Positions 27,252-35,403 of a stretch of DNA of 64,000 nucleotides are shown one piece after another. The position numbers were made by a program, and so were the translations under genes. Location: positions 682,001-746,000 of the forward strand of contig OZ244839.1 of the NCBI GenBank assembly GCA_965220825.1. The letters run 5' to 3'. The notes beneath the pieces are model-generated. The model was not told the DNA's origin and searched no databases. It saw only the letters and a list, made by a program, of their open reading frames with translations. The number at the start of each line of letters is the position of its first letter. The first letter of the stretch is position 1. The stretch comes from G965220825 sp965220825 (GTDB lineage Bacteria > Pseudomonadota > Alphaproteobacteria > UBA828).

Positions 27252-28265
27252 ATGCAGGTTCTTGGCCTGCCTCGTCAGATTACACGAGGCGCGCGGCTCG
27301 CGTCGCGTCTTTGCGATGCGCAGCGTAGCGAAGCAGAGCAAAGACGCGACGCGGTGCGTCGTTGGCGCGCTGCCATGGTGGCGGGCCTGACCGCCGAGGA
27401 AGCGGCCCAAGCCATCGGCGTGTCCCGTGCCACGCTCTACCGCTGGAAGAAGCGCTCCGAGCGGTACTCCAGCCGACCGCGGAGGCTGCGAAAGCCAAAC
27501 TGGTCGCGGGCTCTGGTCGCCGCCATCCGCGAGATCCGCGCCGACTACCCCATGTGGGGCAAGGCCAAGATCACCGTTCTACTGCACCGGCGCGGCTTCC
27601 AGACCTGCGAAAGCACCGTTGGGCGCATCCTGAAGACCTTGATCGACCGCGGCGAGGTCGTCCCCGTCCCGACACTGCGGCGCAAGGCGCCACGGGCCTT
27701 GCGCCGCACCCGGCCCCATGCCCGGCGCCTGCCCAAGGGCAGAAAGCCCGCACGGCCCGGAGAAATCATCCAGATCGACACCATGACCATCAATCCCGGC
27801 CACGGACGGCCCACCATCAAGCAGTTCACTGCAATCGACCCCATCGCCAAATGGACCTGCGCACAGGCCTGGCGACGCGCAACGGCCCATAACGCCGCCC
27901 AATTCCTCGACAAGCTCCAGGACGACATGCCCTTCCCCGTCAAGGCCATCCAGATCGACGGCGGCGCCGAGTTCAAGGCAAGCTTCGAAACCGAATGCCA
28001 AAGGCGCGGCATCGATCTCTGGGAGCTGCCGCCCCGATCCCCTGAACTCAACGGTCATGTCGAACGCAGCAACGGCACATGGCGCTATGAGTTCCATGCC
28101 TCCTGGGAGCTCCCCGACGACCTCGAAGGCCTCAACCGATGGATCGACGCCTTCGCCGACGAGTTCAATACCATCAGACCCAACCAGGCCCTTGGCGGAC
28201 AAACACCGGCCGAATACCTTGACAACCTGACAGCAGAAGAAACCACAGCGTCTCAAACGTCCTGA
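27252..28265 (+). CDS. IS481-family transposase (DDE integrase core)
   Basis: The 337-residue transposase has an N-terminal helix-turn-helix (about 44-68, GLTAEEAAQAIGVSRATLYRW), a DNA-binding linker rich in Arg/Lys and an rve catalytic core. The likely catalytic triad is Asp176 (QIDTM), Asp236 (QIDGGAEF) and Glu271 (HVERSNG), with 34 residues between the last two as in IS481/IS3 relatives. ATG at 27252 is preceded by AGGAG, which is held in a hairpin. Codons 17-34 lie within a perfect 16-bp inverted repeat. The frame is intact, so the element may still be active. Confidence 0.93.
   Translation: MQVLGLPRQITRGARLASRLCDAQRSEAEQRRDAVRRWRAAMVAGLTAEEAAQAIGVSRATLYRWKKRSERYSSRPRRLRKPNWSRALVAAIREIRADYPMWGKAKITVLLHRRGFQTCESTVGRILKTLIDRGEVVPVPTLRRKAPRALRRTRPHARRLPKGRKPARPGEIIQIDTMTINPGHGRPTIKQFTAIDPIAKWTCAQAWRRATAHNAAQFLDKLQDDMPFPVKAIQIDGGAEFKASFETECQRRGIDLWELPPRSPELNGHVERSNGTWRYEFHASWELPDDLEGLNRWIDAFADEFNTIRPNQALGGQTPAEYLDNLTAEETTASQTS
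27299..27353. repeat. Perfect 16-bp inverted repeat inside the transposase 5' coding region
   Basis: CGCGTCGCGTCTTTGC (27299-27314) is the exact reverse complement of 27338-27353, with a 23-base spacer. In RNA this is a long, very stable stem starting about 47 bases after the start codon. It is translated in frame as a charged, Arg- and Gln-rich segment. Confidence 0.9.
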
Positions 28266-28335
28266 ACGAGGACAGCATTTTGCCGGGTGGAGTCCATTGC
28301 GCTACCCTCCGGCCCGGTAGCGATGGGACGAGGCA

Positions 28336-29373
28336 ATGAAACGGCGGTTGGCGGGAATCGTTGCCGTTGCGGCGGTCGGTTTGTTCACGCTCTGTACGCC
28401 GATTCGGGCAGCGGAGGTCGAGGGCCCGCGGATTCATTGGGATGTCTCCCTCTGGGGCAAGGAGCGCGCATTTACGGCCGGCATTGAGCGGCTTGCGGCA
28501 CTGGTCGCCGAGAAGACGGGAGGCAACTGGACCCTCGCACTGCATTATGGGGAAGCCCTCTCCAAATCGCGTGAGAACCTGGACGGCCTTGCCACCGATG
28601 CCTTCGAGGCCGCGATGTTCTGCAATTTCTATCACCCCAGGAAGAATCCGGCGCTGATGGTGCTCACCATGCCGTTTCTGCCCATGCGTAACTGGGACGA
28701 CAATCGCAGGATCCGCGAAGCGGTTCTCGCGCATCCCGCGGTCCGCGGCGAACTCGCGCGGTGGAACGCCATGCCGTACGTTTCCACTTATTTGCCTCAA
28801 TATGAATTTCTCGGGCGCGGCGAGCCGCCGCGGACGCTCGCGGACTGGAAGGGGCTCGCGGTGCGCGCCGGCGGCGGGGTCGGCGAAGCCATGATGGTGC
28901 TCGGCGCAAGCCCCACGAGCTCGACGGCCACCGAGGTCTATACCGGACTCCAGCAAGGGACGATGCAGGCGGCATCCTTCCCCTTCACTTACAGCCACGT
29001 CGCCTACCGTATTCACGAAGTGACGGATTGGTTCACGTCGAACCTCTCGCCGGGGACCTCCGAATGTCCCGTGGTCTTCTCGATCCGTGCCTATGAAGCG
29101 TTGCCTGCCCAATACAAGGCGTTGCTCGACGTGGTCAGGGAAGACGTGATCCAGACGCAGATCCAAGCCTATATCGCGATCGACGATGTCAACCTGCCCA
29201 TGCTGCGGGAAACCCTCGCCGAGATACGCTATTCGAAGGAGCAACTCGCCGCCTTCCGCAAAGCGGCGGGCAAGCCGGTAATCGATGCTTGGATCGAAGA
29301 GAACGCGGAATCGTTCGATGCTCGCGGCCTCGTGGAGGCCGTTTTCGCTGCCGTCGGGCGGACTTACGATTAG
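28336..29373 (+). CDS. dctP: TRAP transporter solute-binding protein (DctP type)
   Basis: A 345-residue periplasmic binding protein with a signal peptide ending near PIRAAE. The family layout is visible: an RIHWDVSLWGKERAFTAGIERL opening, GEALSKSRENLDGLATDAFEAAMF and a WKGLAVRAGGGVGEAMMVLGAS hinge where a conserved Arg normally binds the carboxylate of the ligand. It would deliver an organic acid to the DctQM permease encoded next. The ligand is unknown. The IS481 element ends 61 bp upstream, close enough to affect expression. Confidence 0.88.
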   Translation: MKRRLAGIVAVAAVGLFTLCTPIRAAEVEGPRIHWDVSLWGKERAFTAGIERLAALVAEKTGGNWTLALHYGEALSKSRENLDGLATDAFEAAMFCNFYHPRKNPALMVLTMPFLPMRNWDDNRRIREAVLAHPAVRGELARWNAMPYVSTYLPQYEFLGRGEPPRTLADWKGLAVRAGGGVGEAMMVLGASPTSSTATEVYTGLQQGTMQAASFPFTYSHVAYRIHEVTDWFTSNLSPGTSECPVVFSIRAYEALPAQYKALLDVVREDVIQTQIQAYIAIDDVNLPMLRETLAEIRYSKEQLAAFRKAAGKPVIDAWIEENAESFDARGLVEAVFAAVGRTYD

Positions 29374-29463
29374 CGGCGAACGCCAGGTCTCGCGCGGCCG
29401 GGCGAGCGATCCGGCAAGGGTTGCGCAGCGCGAAAGCCGTATCCGCATCGGGAAGGGGAGCCG

Positions 29464-30093
29464 ATGACGGGCACCGGCGGACGGGTTCTGCACGCCGCCG
29501 ACCGCGCTCTCGCATTCGTCGAGAACGGGCTCAACCTTGTGGCGGGCCTCGTCGTCTTTGCCCTCATGTTCCTTGGGGTTTGCCAGATCGTCATGCGGAC
29601 CTTCTTCCGCGCGCCGATCTTCGGTTACATCGACATTGTCGAGGTGGCGATGGTCGGGTTCGCCATCCTCTCGATCGCCTTCGTGCAGCGAATGGGGGCC
29701 CATGTCCGCATGGAATTGCTGGTCCAGCGTCTTGAAGGCCGGGCGCTGTGGCTCGTGGAGCTTCTCGGTACGCTGCTCGCCATGTTCATTGTGGGTGTCC
29801 TGATTCCCTATTCCTTCGCCCATTTTCAGCGGGCTTACGATTTCGGCGACAGCACCATCGACATCCAGATCGTCACCTGGCCGGCAAAGCTCGTCGTGCC
29901 TGTCACGCTCGGCGCGCTGCAACTGCGGCTCGCACTTCAGCTGGCAGGCTATGCGCGACTCGTGGTCTCTCCGGATGCGACTCCCGTCGCCGTGCCAGAA
30001 AGGCGGCCGAGGCAGGCCCACATCGACCGAGACGTGGATGAGGAGGGGGCGCGGCTCGACGCCGGCGGGCCGGGTAGCGCAGACAGGCCGTGA
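29464..30093 (+). CDS. dctQ: TRAP transporter small permease (DctQ type)
   Basis: A 209-residue membrane protein with four predicted helices (about 25-47, 58-80, 97-118 and 138-160) and the DctQ pattern QIVMRTFFRAPIFGYIDIVE. DctQ couples the binding protein to the large permease. The C-terminal ~40 residues are a charged cytoplasmic tail longer than usual. Its stop overlaps the dctM start as GTGA. Confidence 0.88.
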   Translation: MTGTGGRVLHAADRALAFVENGLNLVAGLVVFALMFLGVCQIVMRTFFRAPIFGYIDIVEVAMVGFAILSIAFVQRMGAHVRMELLVQRLEGRALWLVELLGTLLAMFIVGVLIPYSFAHFQRAYDFGDSTIDIQIVTWPAKLVVPVTLGALQLRLALQLAGYARLVVSPDATPVAVPERRPRQAHIDRDVDEEGARLDAGGPGSADRP

Positions 30094-31451
30094 CCGCCGG
30101 GTTGGACAGTTTCGCGATCGGGCTCGGGGGCGTTGGGCTCCTCCTGGCGATGGTGCTGCTGGGTGTGCGCGTTTTCGTGGCGGCGGCACTGGCGGGTTTC
30201 GCCGGGCTTTGGGTTCTCAAGGGGTGGGACGTGGCGGCCGCTATCGCGGGCACGATCCCCCATTCCAAGACGGTGACCTACCCGCTCTCGGTCCTTCCGC
30301 TCTTCATCCTTATCGGTTTCCTCTCCCACCATGCGGGCATCACTTCGCGGCTATTCGACGCGGCGCGGCAGTGGGTGGGCTGGGTCCCGGGCGGTCTTGC
30401 AGTGGCGACCGTGTTCGCCGCCGCGGGCTTTGCCGCCGTCTCGGGCGCCTCCACGGCGACGGCGGCCGTCTTCTCGCGCATCGCCATTCCGCATATGCGC
30501 GCGAACGGCTACGACCGGCGGCTGGCGGCCGGCGTCGTGGCGGCCGGCGGGACTCTGGCATCGTTGATTCCGCCTTCCGCGATCCTGGTGATCTATGCCG
30601 TTATCGTCGAGGAATCGGTCGGGAAGCTCCTTCTCGCCGGCTTTCTTCCCGGTGTCGTCTCCGCATTGATCTATGCGGTGCTGATCATCGCGCTCTGCAA
30701 AGCGAAGCCGGCGCTCGGGCGGCCCGTCCGGGGCTTCACTTGGCGCGGGCGCGTCGCGAGCCTCCCGGGGGCGCTGCCCATCGTGCTGGTGGTCACGATC
30801 ATCTTCGGCGCGCTCTATTCCGGCACGGCGACACCGACGGAGGCCGGCGCTCTGGGGGCGATGGTGGTGCTCGTCTTCTGCGTCGTACGGGCCGCGCAGG
30901 ATCGCTCGCTCAAGCGGGTCGGCGGCCGTGTGCGCGAGGCGCTGATGGATACGGCCAAGCTCACGGTCATGATCTTCACACTGATCTGGGGCGTGTTCCT
31001 CTTCGTACGCTTCCTGGGCCATGCGGGGCTGCCGAGCGCCTTTGCCGACTGGGTGGTGGGCCTCGACGCCTCGCCGCTCGTCATCATTATCTGCATCCTG
31101 CTGGCCTATGCCGTGCTCGGCATGTTCATGGACGCGATCGGAATGCTGATGCTGACGCTGCCGGTGGTCCATCCGGCCGTGATTGCACTTGGCTATGACC
31201 CGATCTGGTTCGGCATCATCGTGGTCAAGATGGCCGAGATCTGCCTGATAACGCCGCCGATCGGATTGAACTGCTTCGTGGTGGCCAGCGCCTCCCGCGA
31301 GCTGCGGGATGGGGAAGGCCGCTCCCTTGCCATCCCGCTCCACGATGTCTTCCGTGGTATCGGCCCGTTCTTCGTCGCCGACCTGCTGACGGTCGCCCTG
31401 CTGGTGGCGTTCCCCGAAATCGTCCTGTGGCTCCCCCGTACCGTCGGTTGA
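30090..31451 (+). CDS. dctM: TRAP transporter large permease (DctM type)
   Basis: The 453-residue permease has about 12 membrane segments and the DctM features FAAVSGASTATAAVFSRIAIP and GGTLASLIPPSAILVIYAV, both part of the sodium/substrate-binding hairpins. It performs sodium-driven import together with DctP and DctQ. GTG at 30090 overlaps the dctQ stop. All three TRAP genes are present and intact. Confidence 0.92.
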   Translation: MTAGLDSFAIGLGGVGLLLAMVLLGVRVFVAAALAGFAGLWVLKGWDVAAAIAGTIPHSKTVTYPLSVLPLFILIGFLSHHAGITSRLFDAARQWVGWVPGGLAVATVFAAAGFAAVSGASTATAAVFSRIAIPHMRANGYDRRLAAGVVAAGGTLASLIPPSAILVIYAVIVEESVGKLLLAGFLPGVVSALIYAVLIIALCKAKPALGRPVRGFTWRGRVASLPGALPIVLVVTIIFGALYSGTATPTEAGALGAMVVLVFCVVRAAQDRSLKRVGGRVREALMDTAKLTVMIFTLIWGVFLFVRFLGHAGLPSAFADWVVGLDASPLVIIICILLAYAVLGMFMDAIGMLMLTLPVVHPAVIALGYDPIWFGIIVVKMAEICLITPPIGLNCFVVASASRELRDGEGRSLAIPLHDVFRGIGPFFVADLLTVALLVAFPEIVLWLPRTVG

Positions 31452-31549
31452 GACAACCGTCTTGGGAGGCGGTCGGGCTGGCGCGCCTCTCCCGAGGGCG
31501 GGCGGGTGCGCTGCGACCGGGGATACGCGGCCGCCGCTCTCGCCTGTCT

Positions 31550-32020
31550 TTACGGCGCAGGCTCTTCGTCCGCCGTGCAAGGGATGCGGGCGATCACACC
31601 GGTCTTGTCGTTTACGACGACAACGAAGCGCTGTGCGGCGAGAGTGGCCCAGAGGCCCGCGGGGGTGGCGGGGCAGGCGTTGGCGGTATGTATTTCCCCC
31701 GGCCGCGATGCGTCGCCATAGCGGGCGCTGCCGATACCGGGCGAGAAGTGGAGGGGCACCGCGATCTCTCCCTCCGCGTTGGGGGCGATGGTGCCGACCT
31801 CCCATCCGGCCGGCAGATCATGGGAGCGGTAATAGTTCTTGAGGCGCCGCTGGTCGTTCGCGGCATCGGGTATGACGGCGGTATCGGTGGCGGCGTCTCG
31901 CCGGAGTTGCTGGCCGGTCTCATAGACCGCCACGATCAGCAGCAGGATGCCGAGGATGATACCGAAGCGGAGCCAACGCCGTTTGGCCGGCCGAGTCCGA
32001 GGCGGGTTGGATCGAGGCAC
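31550..32020 (-). CDS. Small single-pass membrane protein of unknown function
   Basis: The likely 156-residue product has a basic N terminus (PRSNPPRTRPAKRRW), one membrane helix (about 17-35, FGIILGILLLIVAVYETG) and a soluble domain of about 115 residues ending in a short acidic tail. Two cysteines (in ANACPA and RIPCTA) could pair outside the cytoplasm. I do not recognise the family. GTG at 32020 is chosen; an ATG at 32098 would add 26 residues but overlaps the start codon of the divergent gene. Confidence 0.6.
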   Translation of the reverse strand: MPRSNPPRTRPAKRRWLRFGIILGILLLIVAVYETGQQLRRDAATDTAVIPDAANDQRRLKNYYRSHDLPAGWEVGTIAPNAEGEIAVPLHFSPGIGSARYGDASRPGEIHTANACPATPAGLWATLAAQRFVVVVNDKTGVIARIPCTADEEPAP

Positions 32021-32096
32021 GATATTTTTTCGACGTCCGCGTAGGATGGCCCATCGGCGGTGCCACCATAACCGCCCCGACCAGGAGAGCGAAACC

Positions 32097-32381
32097 ATGA
32101 CGATTCCGCGGTCCGTCCAGCAGGAACTGGAACAGCGCGATGAGATGATCCTTGCCCTCGAGATGCTGACGGTCGATCAGGCCTGCCGGCTGCTCGCGCT
32201 GGAAGCCGTGCTGCGGGCGTCGCTCTCGCCGGAGAACCCACCCGATGCGGCGCGCATCGAGGCCCATATCGTCTCGGCCGTCGAGCGGTTCCGCCAACAC
32301 TTCGAAGGCGAAAGCATGACGGGCTTCACCGACCGCGCAAGGCGCATGGCCGCCGAATTTCTCGATTCCGACGGAGCCTAA
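32097..32381 (+). CDS. Small helical protein of unknown function
   Basis: A 94-residue acidic protein, predicted almost fully helical (QQELEQRDEMILALEMLTVD and RIEAHIVSAVERFRQHFEGE), with no membrane segment. ATG at 32097 is preceded by CAGGAGAG at good spacing, which argues that it is real. I do not recognise it. It is divergent from the small membrane-protein gene, and its stop overlaps the convergent peptidase-like gene by four bases. Confidence 0.6.
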   Translation: MTIPRSVQQELEQRDEMILALEMLTVDQACRLLALEAVLRASLSPENPPDAARIEAHIVSAVERFRQHFEGESMTGFTDRARRMAAEFLDSDGA

Positions 32382-33040
32382 TATCCCTTGGGCGGCGCTA
32401 AGACATCCGTTTCGCACGCGGCGGAGGTCGTGATTGCCGCTTCCACCGCGTCGACCATCACGTCGATGCTCATTGAGGGGAACTCGTGCTCCGGATAGGA
32501 GGCCTGCGCTACATAGCCCGGCGTGCACGGCACGTGGATGAAGCCCGCGCGGGTTGCGAGCTCCTTTTCTTTCGAGAGATGCAGAGCCGAATACATGATC
32601 TGGTTGCAAAGATAGGTTGACGCCGTGTTGGAAATCTTTGCCGGGATGGAACGGGTGCACATGGTCTCGACGATTGCTTTGACCGGGAGTGTCGCCCGAT
32701 AGGCGAAGGGACCTTCCTCGAACACAGGCTCGTCCACCGGCTGGGCGCCGGCATTGTCCGGTACGGGGAAGTCCTTGATGTTGGCTGCGGTGCGCTCCAC
32801 GGTTACCACCGGACTTCCCGGATAGAGGCCGAGGCTGATCCAGATGTCGGGCCGATGCTCGTCCAGAGCCTCATCCACGAGTTGCGCGATCCGGGCGCTT
32901 TCCACCGGCACCCGCAGGGTGACGAGTTCGATATCGGCGAAATTTCGCTCCCGCGTACGGTCCAGCAGTTCCAGCGTCGGGTTCTCGCTGGCGTGGGACC
33001 AGGGTTCGTAACCTGTGAGAACCACACGCGTCGCCGACAT
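32378..33040 (-). CDS. Pyroglutamyl-peptidase I-like protein (peptidase C15)
   Basis: A 220-residue cytosolic protein of the C15 family, which removes N-terminal pyroglutamate from peptides. The fold opening VVLTGYEPW and all three catalytic residues are visible: Glu82 (VERTAANIKDFPVPDN), Cys145 (SNTASTYLCNQIMY) and His169 (AGFIHVP). Overall similarity to textbook Pcp looks distant, so the true substrate may differ. ATG at 33040 is chosen because the upstream extension is low-complexity intergenic DNA. Confidence 0.8.
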   Translation of the reverse strand: MSATRVVLTGYEPWSHASENPTLELLDRTRERNFADIELVTLRVPVESARIAQLVDEALDEHRPDIWISLGLYPGSPVVTVERTAANIKDFPVPDNAGAQPVDEPVFEEGPFAYRATLPVKAIVETMCTRSIPAKISNTASTYLCNQIMYSALHLSKEKELATRAGFIHVPCTPGYVAQASYPEHEFPSMSIDVMVDAVEAAITTSAACETDVLAPPKGY

Positions 33041-33177
33041 GACAAACCTCCCTGCGTTCCGCTTCACTTCCTCCATGGTACCGCGGTTCTTCCGGCGGCG
33101 CGTATTCGACAACGCGTTTCGTGCGACAAGTGGGGCACCTGTTTCGTTGCAACGGCCGGTGACGGGCCTTCGGCCCG

Positions 33178-33202
33178 TTGCGGGCCCGGAGACCCGCGCA
33201 CC
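33178..33202. repeat. Solitary diverged arm of the 25-bp palindromic element
   Basis: This 25-base stretch matches the right arm of the elements at 47.8 and 58.4 kb at 23 of 25 positions by direct comparison. No matching left arm is seen. A perfect 7-bp hairpin with a three-base loop (33162-33178) lies directly before it. It sits in the 251-bp divergent promoter region between the peptidase-like and hyi genes. Confidence 0.75.
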
Positions 33203-33215
33203 GACGCGCACCGAC
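33196..33215. repeat. Tandem duplication of a 10-mer
   Basis: GCGCACCGAC occurs twice in perfect tandem, starting within the end of the solitary palindrome arm. It could reflect slippage at the edge of the old element or a repeated protein-binding site in the divergent promoter region. Confidence 0.85.
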
Positions 33216-33291
33216 ACGGACAGGGACGGGCGGTTTCGTGTGGGGTCGAATTCCTCTAGTCTTGCCGCATCCGGCTTATGGGGCGGAGTCG

Positions 33292-34080
33292 ATGCCGAAG
33301 TTCGCCGCCAATCTCAGCTTTCTGTTTCAGGAACTGGACTTCCTGGATCGCTTCGATGCGGCGCGGAAGGCGGGCTTCGAGGCCGTGGAGTATCTCTTTC
33401 CCTACGATCATGAACCCGCGGCCATACGCGCGCGTCTGGAGGCCAACGGCCTCACCCAGGCGTTGTTCAATCTGGCACCCGGCGATTGGGAGGCCGGCGA
33501 GCGCGGGCTCTCCGCACTTCCGGGCCGAGAGCAGGAGTTTCGTGCCACGGTGGAGAACGCGGCGCGCTATGCCGAGGCGCTTGGCTGCCGCCGCCTTCAC
33601 GTGATGGCGGGTATCGTGCCGCAAGGTGCCGACTCGAGGCGCTACACGGAAACCTATATGGAGAACCTGGCCTTCGCTGCCGGGCTTCTGAAGGATGCGG
33701 GCGCACGCGCGTTGATCGAGCCGCTCAATTCCACCGACATGCCGGGCTATCTTCTTTCCACCGCCGGCCAGGCGGCGCAGGTGGTGGAGGATGTCGGCAG
33801 CGATAACCTCTTCCTCCAATACGACTTCTATCATCGGCAGATCATGGAGGGCAGCCTGGCGGAGGGGTTCGCGCGCCACCGCTCCATCGTGGCCCATATC
33901 CAGATTGCGGGCGTGCCCGGACGGCACGAGCCGAATGTGGGGGAGATCAATTACCCCTATCTTTTCGAAATGCTCGACGATGCGGGCTATGATGGCTGGG
34001 TCGGGTGCGAGTATCGGCCCAGGGGCACGACCTTGGAAGGCCTCGGTTGGCTCGCGCCCTACGGCATCGGGCCGGCCTGA
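33292..34080 (+). CDS. hyi: Hydroxypyruvate isomerase-like TIM-barrel protein
   Basis: A 262-residue AP-endonuclease-2-type sugar isomerase. It begins MPKFAANLSFLFQELDFLDR and has HVMAGIVPQGADSRRY, a catalytic-type glutamate in ALIEPLNSTDMPGYLL, the FYHRQIMEGSL segment and the closing WVGCEYRPRGTTLEGLGW. Relatives interconvert hydroxypyruvate and tartronate semialdehyde or act on similar small sugars. ATG at 33292 follows GGGGCGGAG. It is 78 bp upstream of an ABC importer on the same strand, suggesting a link to its substrate. Confidence 0.85.
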   Translation: MPKFAANLSFLFQELDFLDRFDAARKAGFEAVEYLFPYDHEPAAIRARLEANGLTQALFNLAPGDWEAGERGLSALPGREQEFRATVENAARYAEALGCRRLHVMAGIVPQGADSRRYTETYMENLAFAAGLLKDAGARALIEPLNSTDMPGYLLSTAGQAAQVVEDVGSDNLFLQYDFYHRQIMEGSLAEGFARHRSIVAHIQIAGVPGRHEPNVGEINYPYLFEMLDDAGYDGWVGCEYRPRGTTLEGLGWLAPYGIGPA

Positions 34081-34158
34081 CGCGCTCTGGAAGGGACGCG
34101 CTGCGGAACGTGGTGCAACGTGCAACGGAATACCGAAAACATCGGGAGACATAGCAAA

Positions 34159-35367
34159 ATGAAAACGCCAGGACGCCTCGTTCTATCTCTCTGCGCCGCG
34201 ACGCTCTGTTTCGGCGCCGCGTCGGCCGCCATGGCCGGCCATCACGAAGTCAAGGTCGGCATCATCCTCGGGTTCACGGGCCCGATCGAATCGCTCACGC
34301 CTCCCATGGCGGACGGTGCCGAACTCGCGATGAAGGAAGTTTCGGACTCGGGCAAGCTGCTTGATGGCAAGGTCGTGGTTCCGGTTCGGGCCGATTCGAC
34401 CTGTGTCGACGCCGCCGCCGCGAACGCCGCCGCCGACCGGCTGGTGACGGCCGACGACGTAAACGCGATCGTGGGCGCCGACTGTTCCGGCGTCACCACC
34501 GCCGTCGCGAACAACGTGACCATCCCGAACGGTGTCGTGCTCATCTCGCCCTCGGCAACGTCGCCGGCGCTCACCGACATCGAGGACAACGGCTTCTTCT
34601 TCCGCACGGCGCCCTCGGATGCGCGGCAGGGACAGGTGCTGGCCGGGATCGTCATGGGACGCGGGATCGATACGGTGGCGATCACCTATACCAACAACGA
34701 CTACGGCAAGGGCCTCTCGGAGAGCTTCTCCAACGCGTTCCAGGGCATTGGCGGTACGGTTGCCATCTCCGTGGCCCATGAAGACGGCAAGGGCGACTAT
34801 TCGGCGGAAGTGGGCACGCTGGCGGCATCGGGCGCCGAGCATCTGGCCGTGTTCGGCTATCTGGACCAGGGCGGCAAGGGCATTATCCAGACTTCGCTGG
34901 ATACGGGTGCCTTCGAGAGCTTCATCCTGGCGGACGGCATGGTGGGTGATTCCCTTATCGAGAATATCGGCGAAGGCCTGACCGGCGCGTTCGGCACCGT
35001 GCCCGGCTCCGATTCGGACGGTGCGGCCAAGTTCGCCGATGTCGCGGCGGCCGCCGGTCTGAAAGGCGGCGATCCCTTTGTGGGCGAATCCTACGATGCC
35101 GCTGCGCTGATCCTGCTCGCCATGCAGGCGGCGGGCTCGGCGGATCGCAGCGCCATACAGGCCAAGGTGATGGATGTCGCGAATGCGCCCGGCGAGCCGA
35201 TCCTGCCGGGCGAGCTGGCAAGAGGGCTCGAGATTCTCGCCGGTGGAGGCGAGATCGACTATGTGGGCGCGACGGCCGTCGAGTTCACCGAGGTCGGCGA
35301 GACCAAGGGCAGCTACAAGGAGCTGGAAGTGGAGGGCGGCGACTTCGTTACCAAGGCCTTCCATTAG
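34159..35367 (+). CDS. ABC transporter substrate-binding protein, branched-chain amino acid (Leu/Ile/Val) type
   Basis: The 402-residue periplasmic protein has a signal peptide ending ASAAMAGHH and the type I periplasmic fold (VKVGIILGFTGPIESLTPPMADGAELA). The family delivers hydrophobic amino acids, but also amides, urea and aromatic acids, so the ligand is open. ATG at 34159 is preferred over one 39 bases upstream because the signal peptide begins there and GGGAGA precedes it. It leads an operon with two ATPases and two permeases. Confidence 0.9.
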   Translation: MKTPGRLVLSLCAATLCFGAASAAMAGHHEVKVGIILGFTGPIESLTPPMADGAELAMKEVSDSGKLLDGKVVVPVRADSTCVDAAAANAAADRLVTADDVNAIVGADCSGVTTAVANNVTIPNGVVLISPSATSPALTDIEDNGFFFRTAPSDARQGQVLAGIVMGRGIDTVAITYTNNDYGKGLSESFSNAFQGIGGTVAISVAHEDGKGDYSAEVGTLAASGAEHLAVFGYLDQGGKGIIQTSLDTGAFESFILADGMVGDSLIENIGEGLTGAFGTVPGSDSDGAAKFADVAAAAGLKGGDPFVGESYDAAALILLAMQAAGSADRSAIQAKVMDVANAPGEPILPGELARGLEILAGGGEIDYVGATAVEFTEVGETKGSYKELEVEGGDFVTKAFH

Positions 35368-35403
35368 ACCCTGACAGATCATGCGCGAAGCCCGGCGGCA
35401 GTC

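Larger units (their letters stand above)
27155..28274 (+). mobile_element. Complete IS481-family insertion sequence (1120 bp)
   Basis: The ends were set by reading. The left end starts TGT at 27155 and the right end stops ACA at 28274. The termini are imperfect inverted repeats of about 28 bp sharing TGT, then GTTCAG, then TGAGACGC. The 5-mer GCATT flanks both sides (27150-27154 and 28275-28279) as a target duplication, which supports these limits. The single cargo gene is a DDE transposase. The right end lies 61 bp before the TRAP substrate-binding gene, so it may have altered that promoter. Confidence 0.88.
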
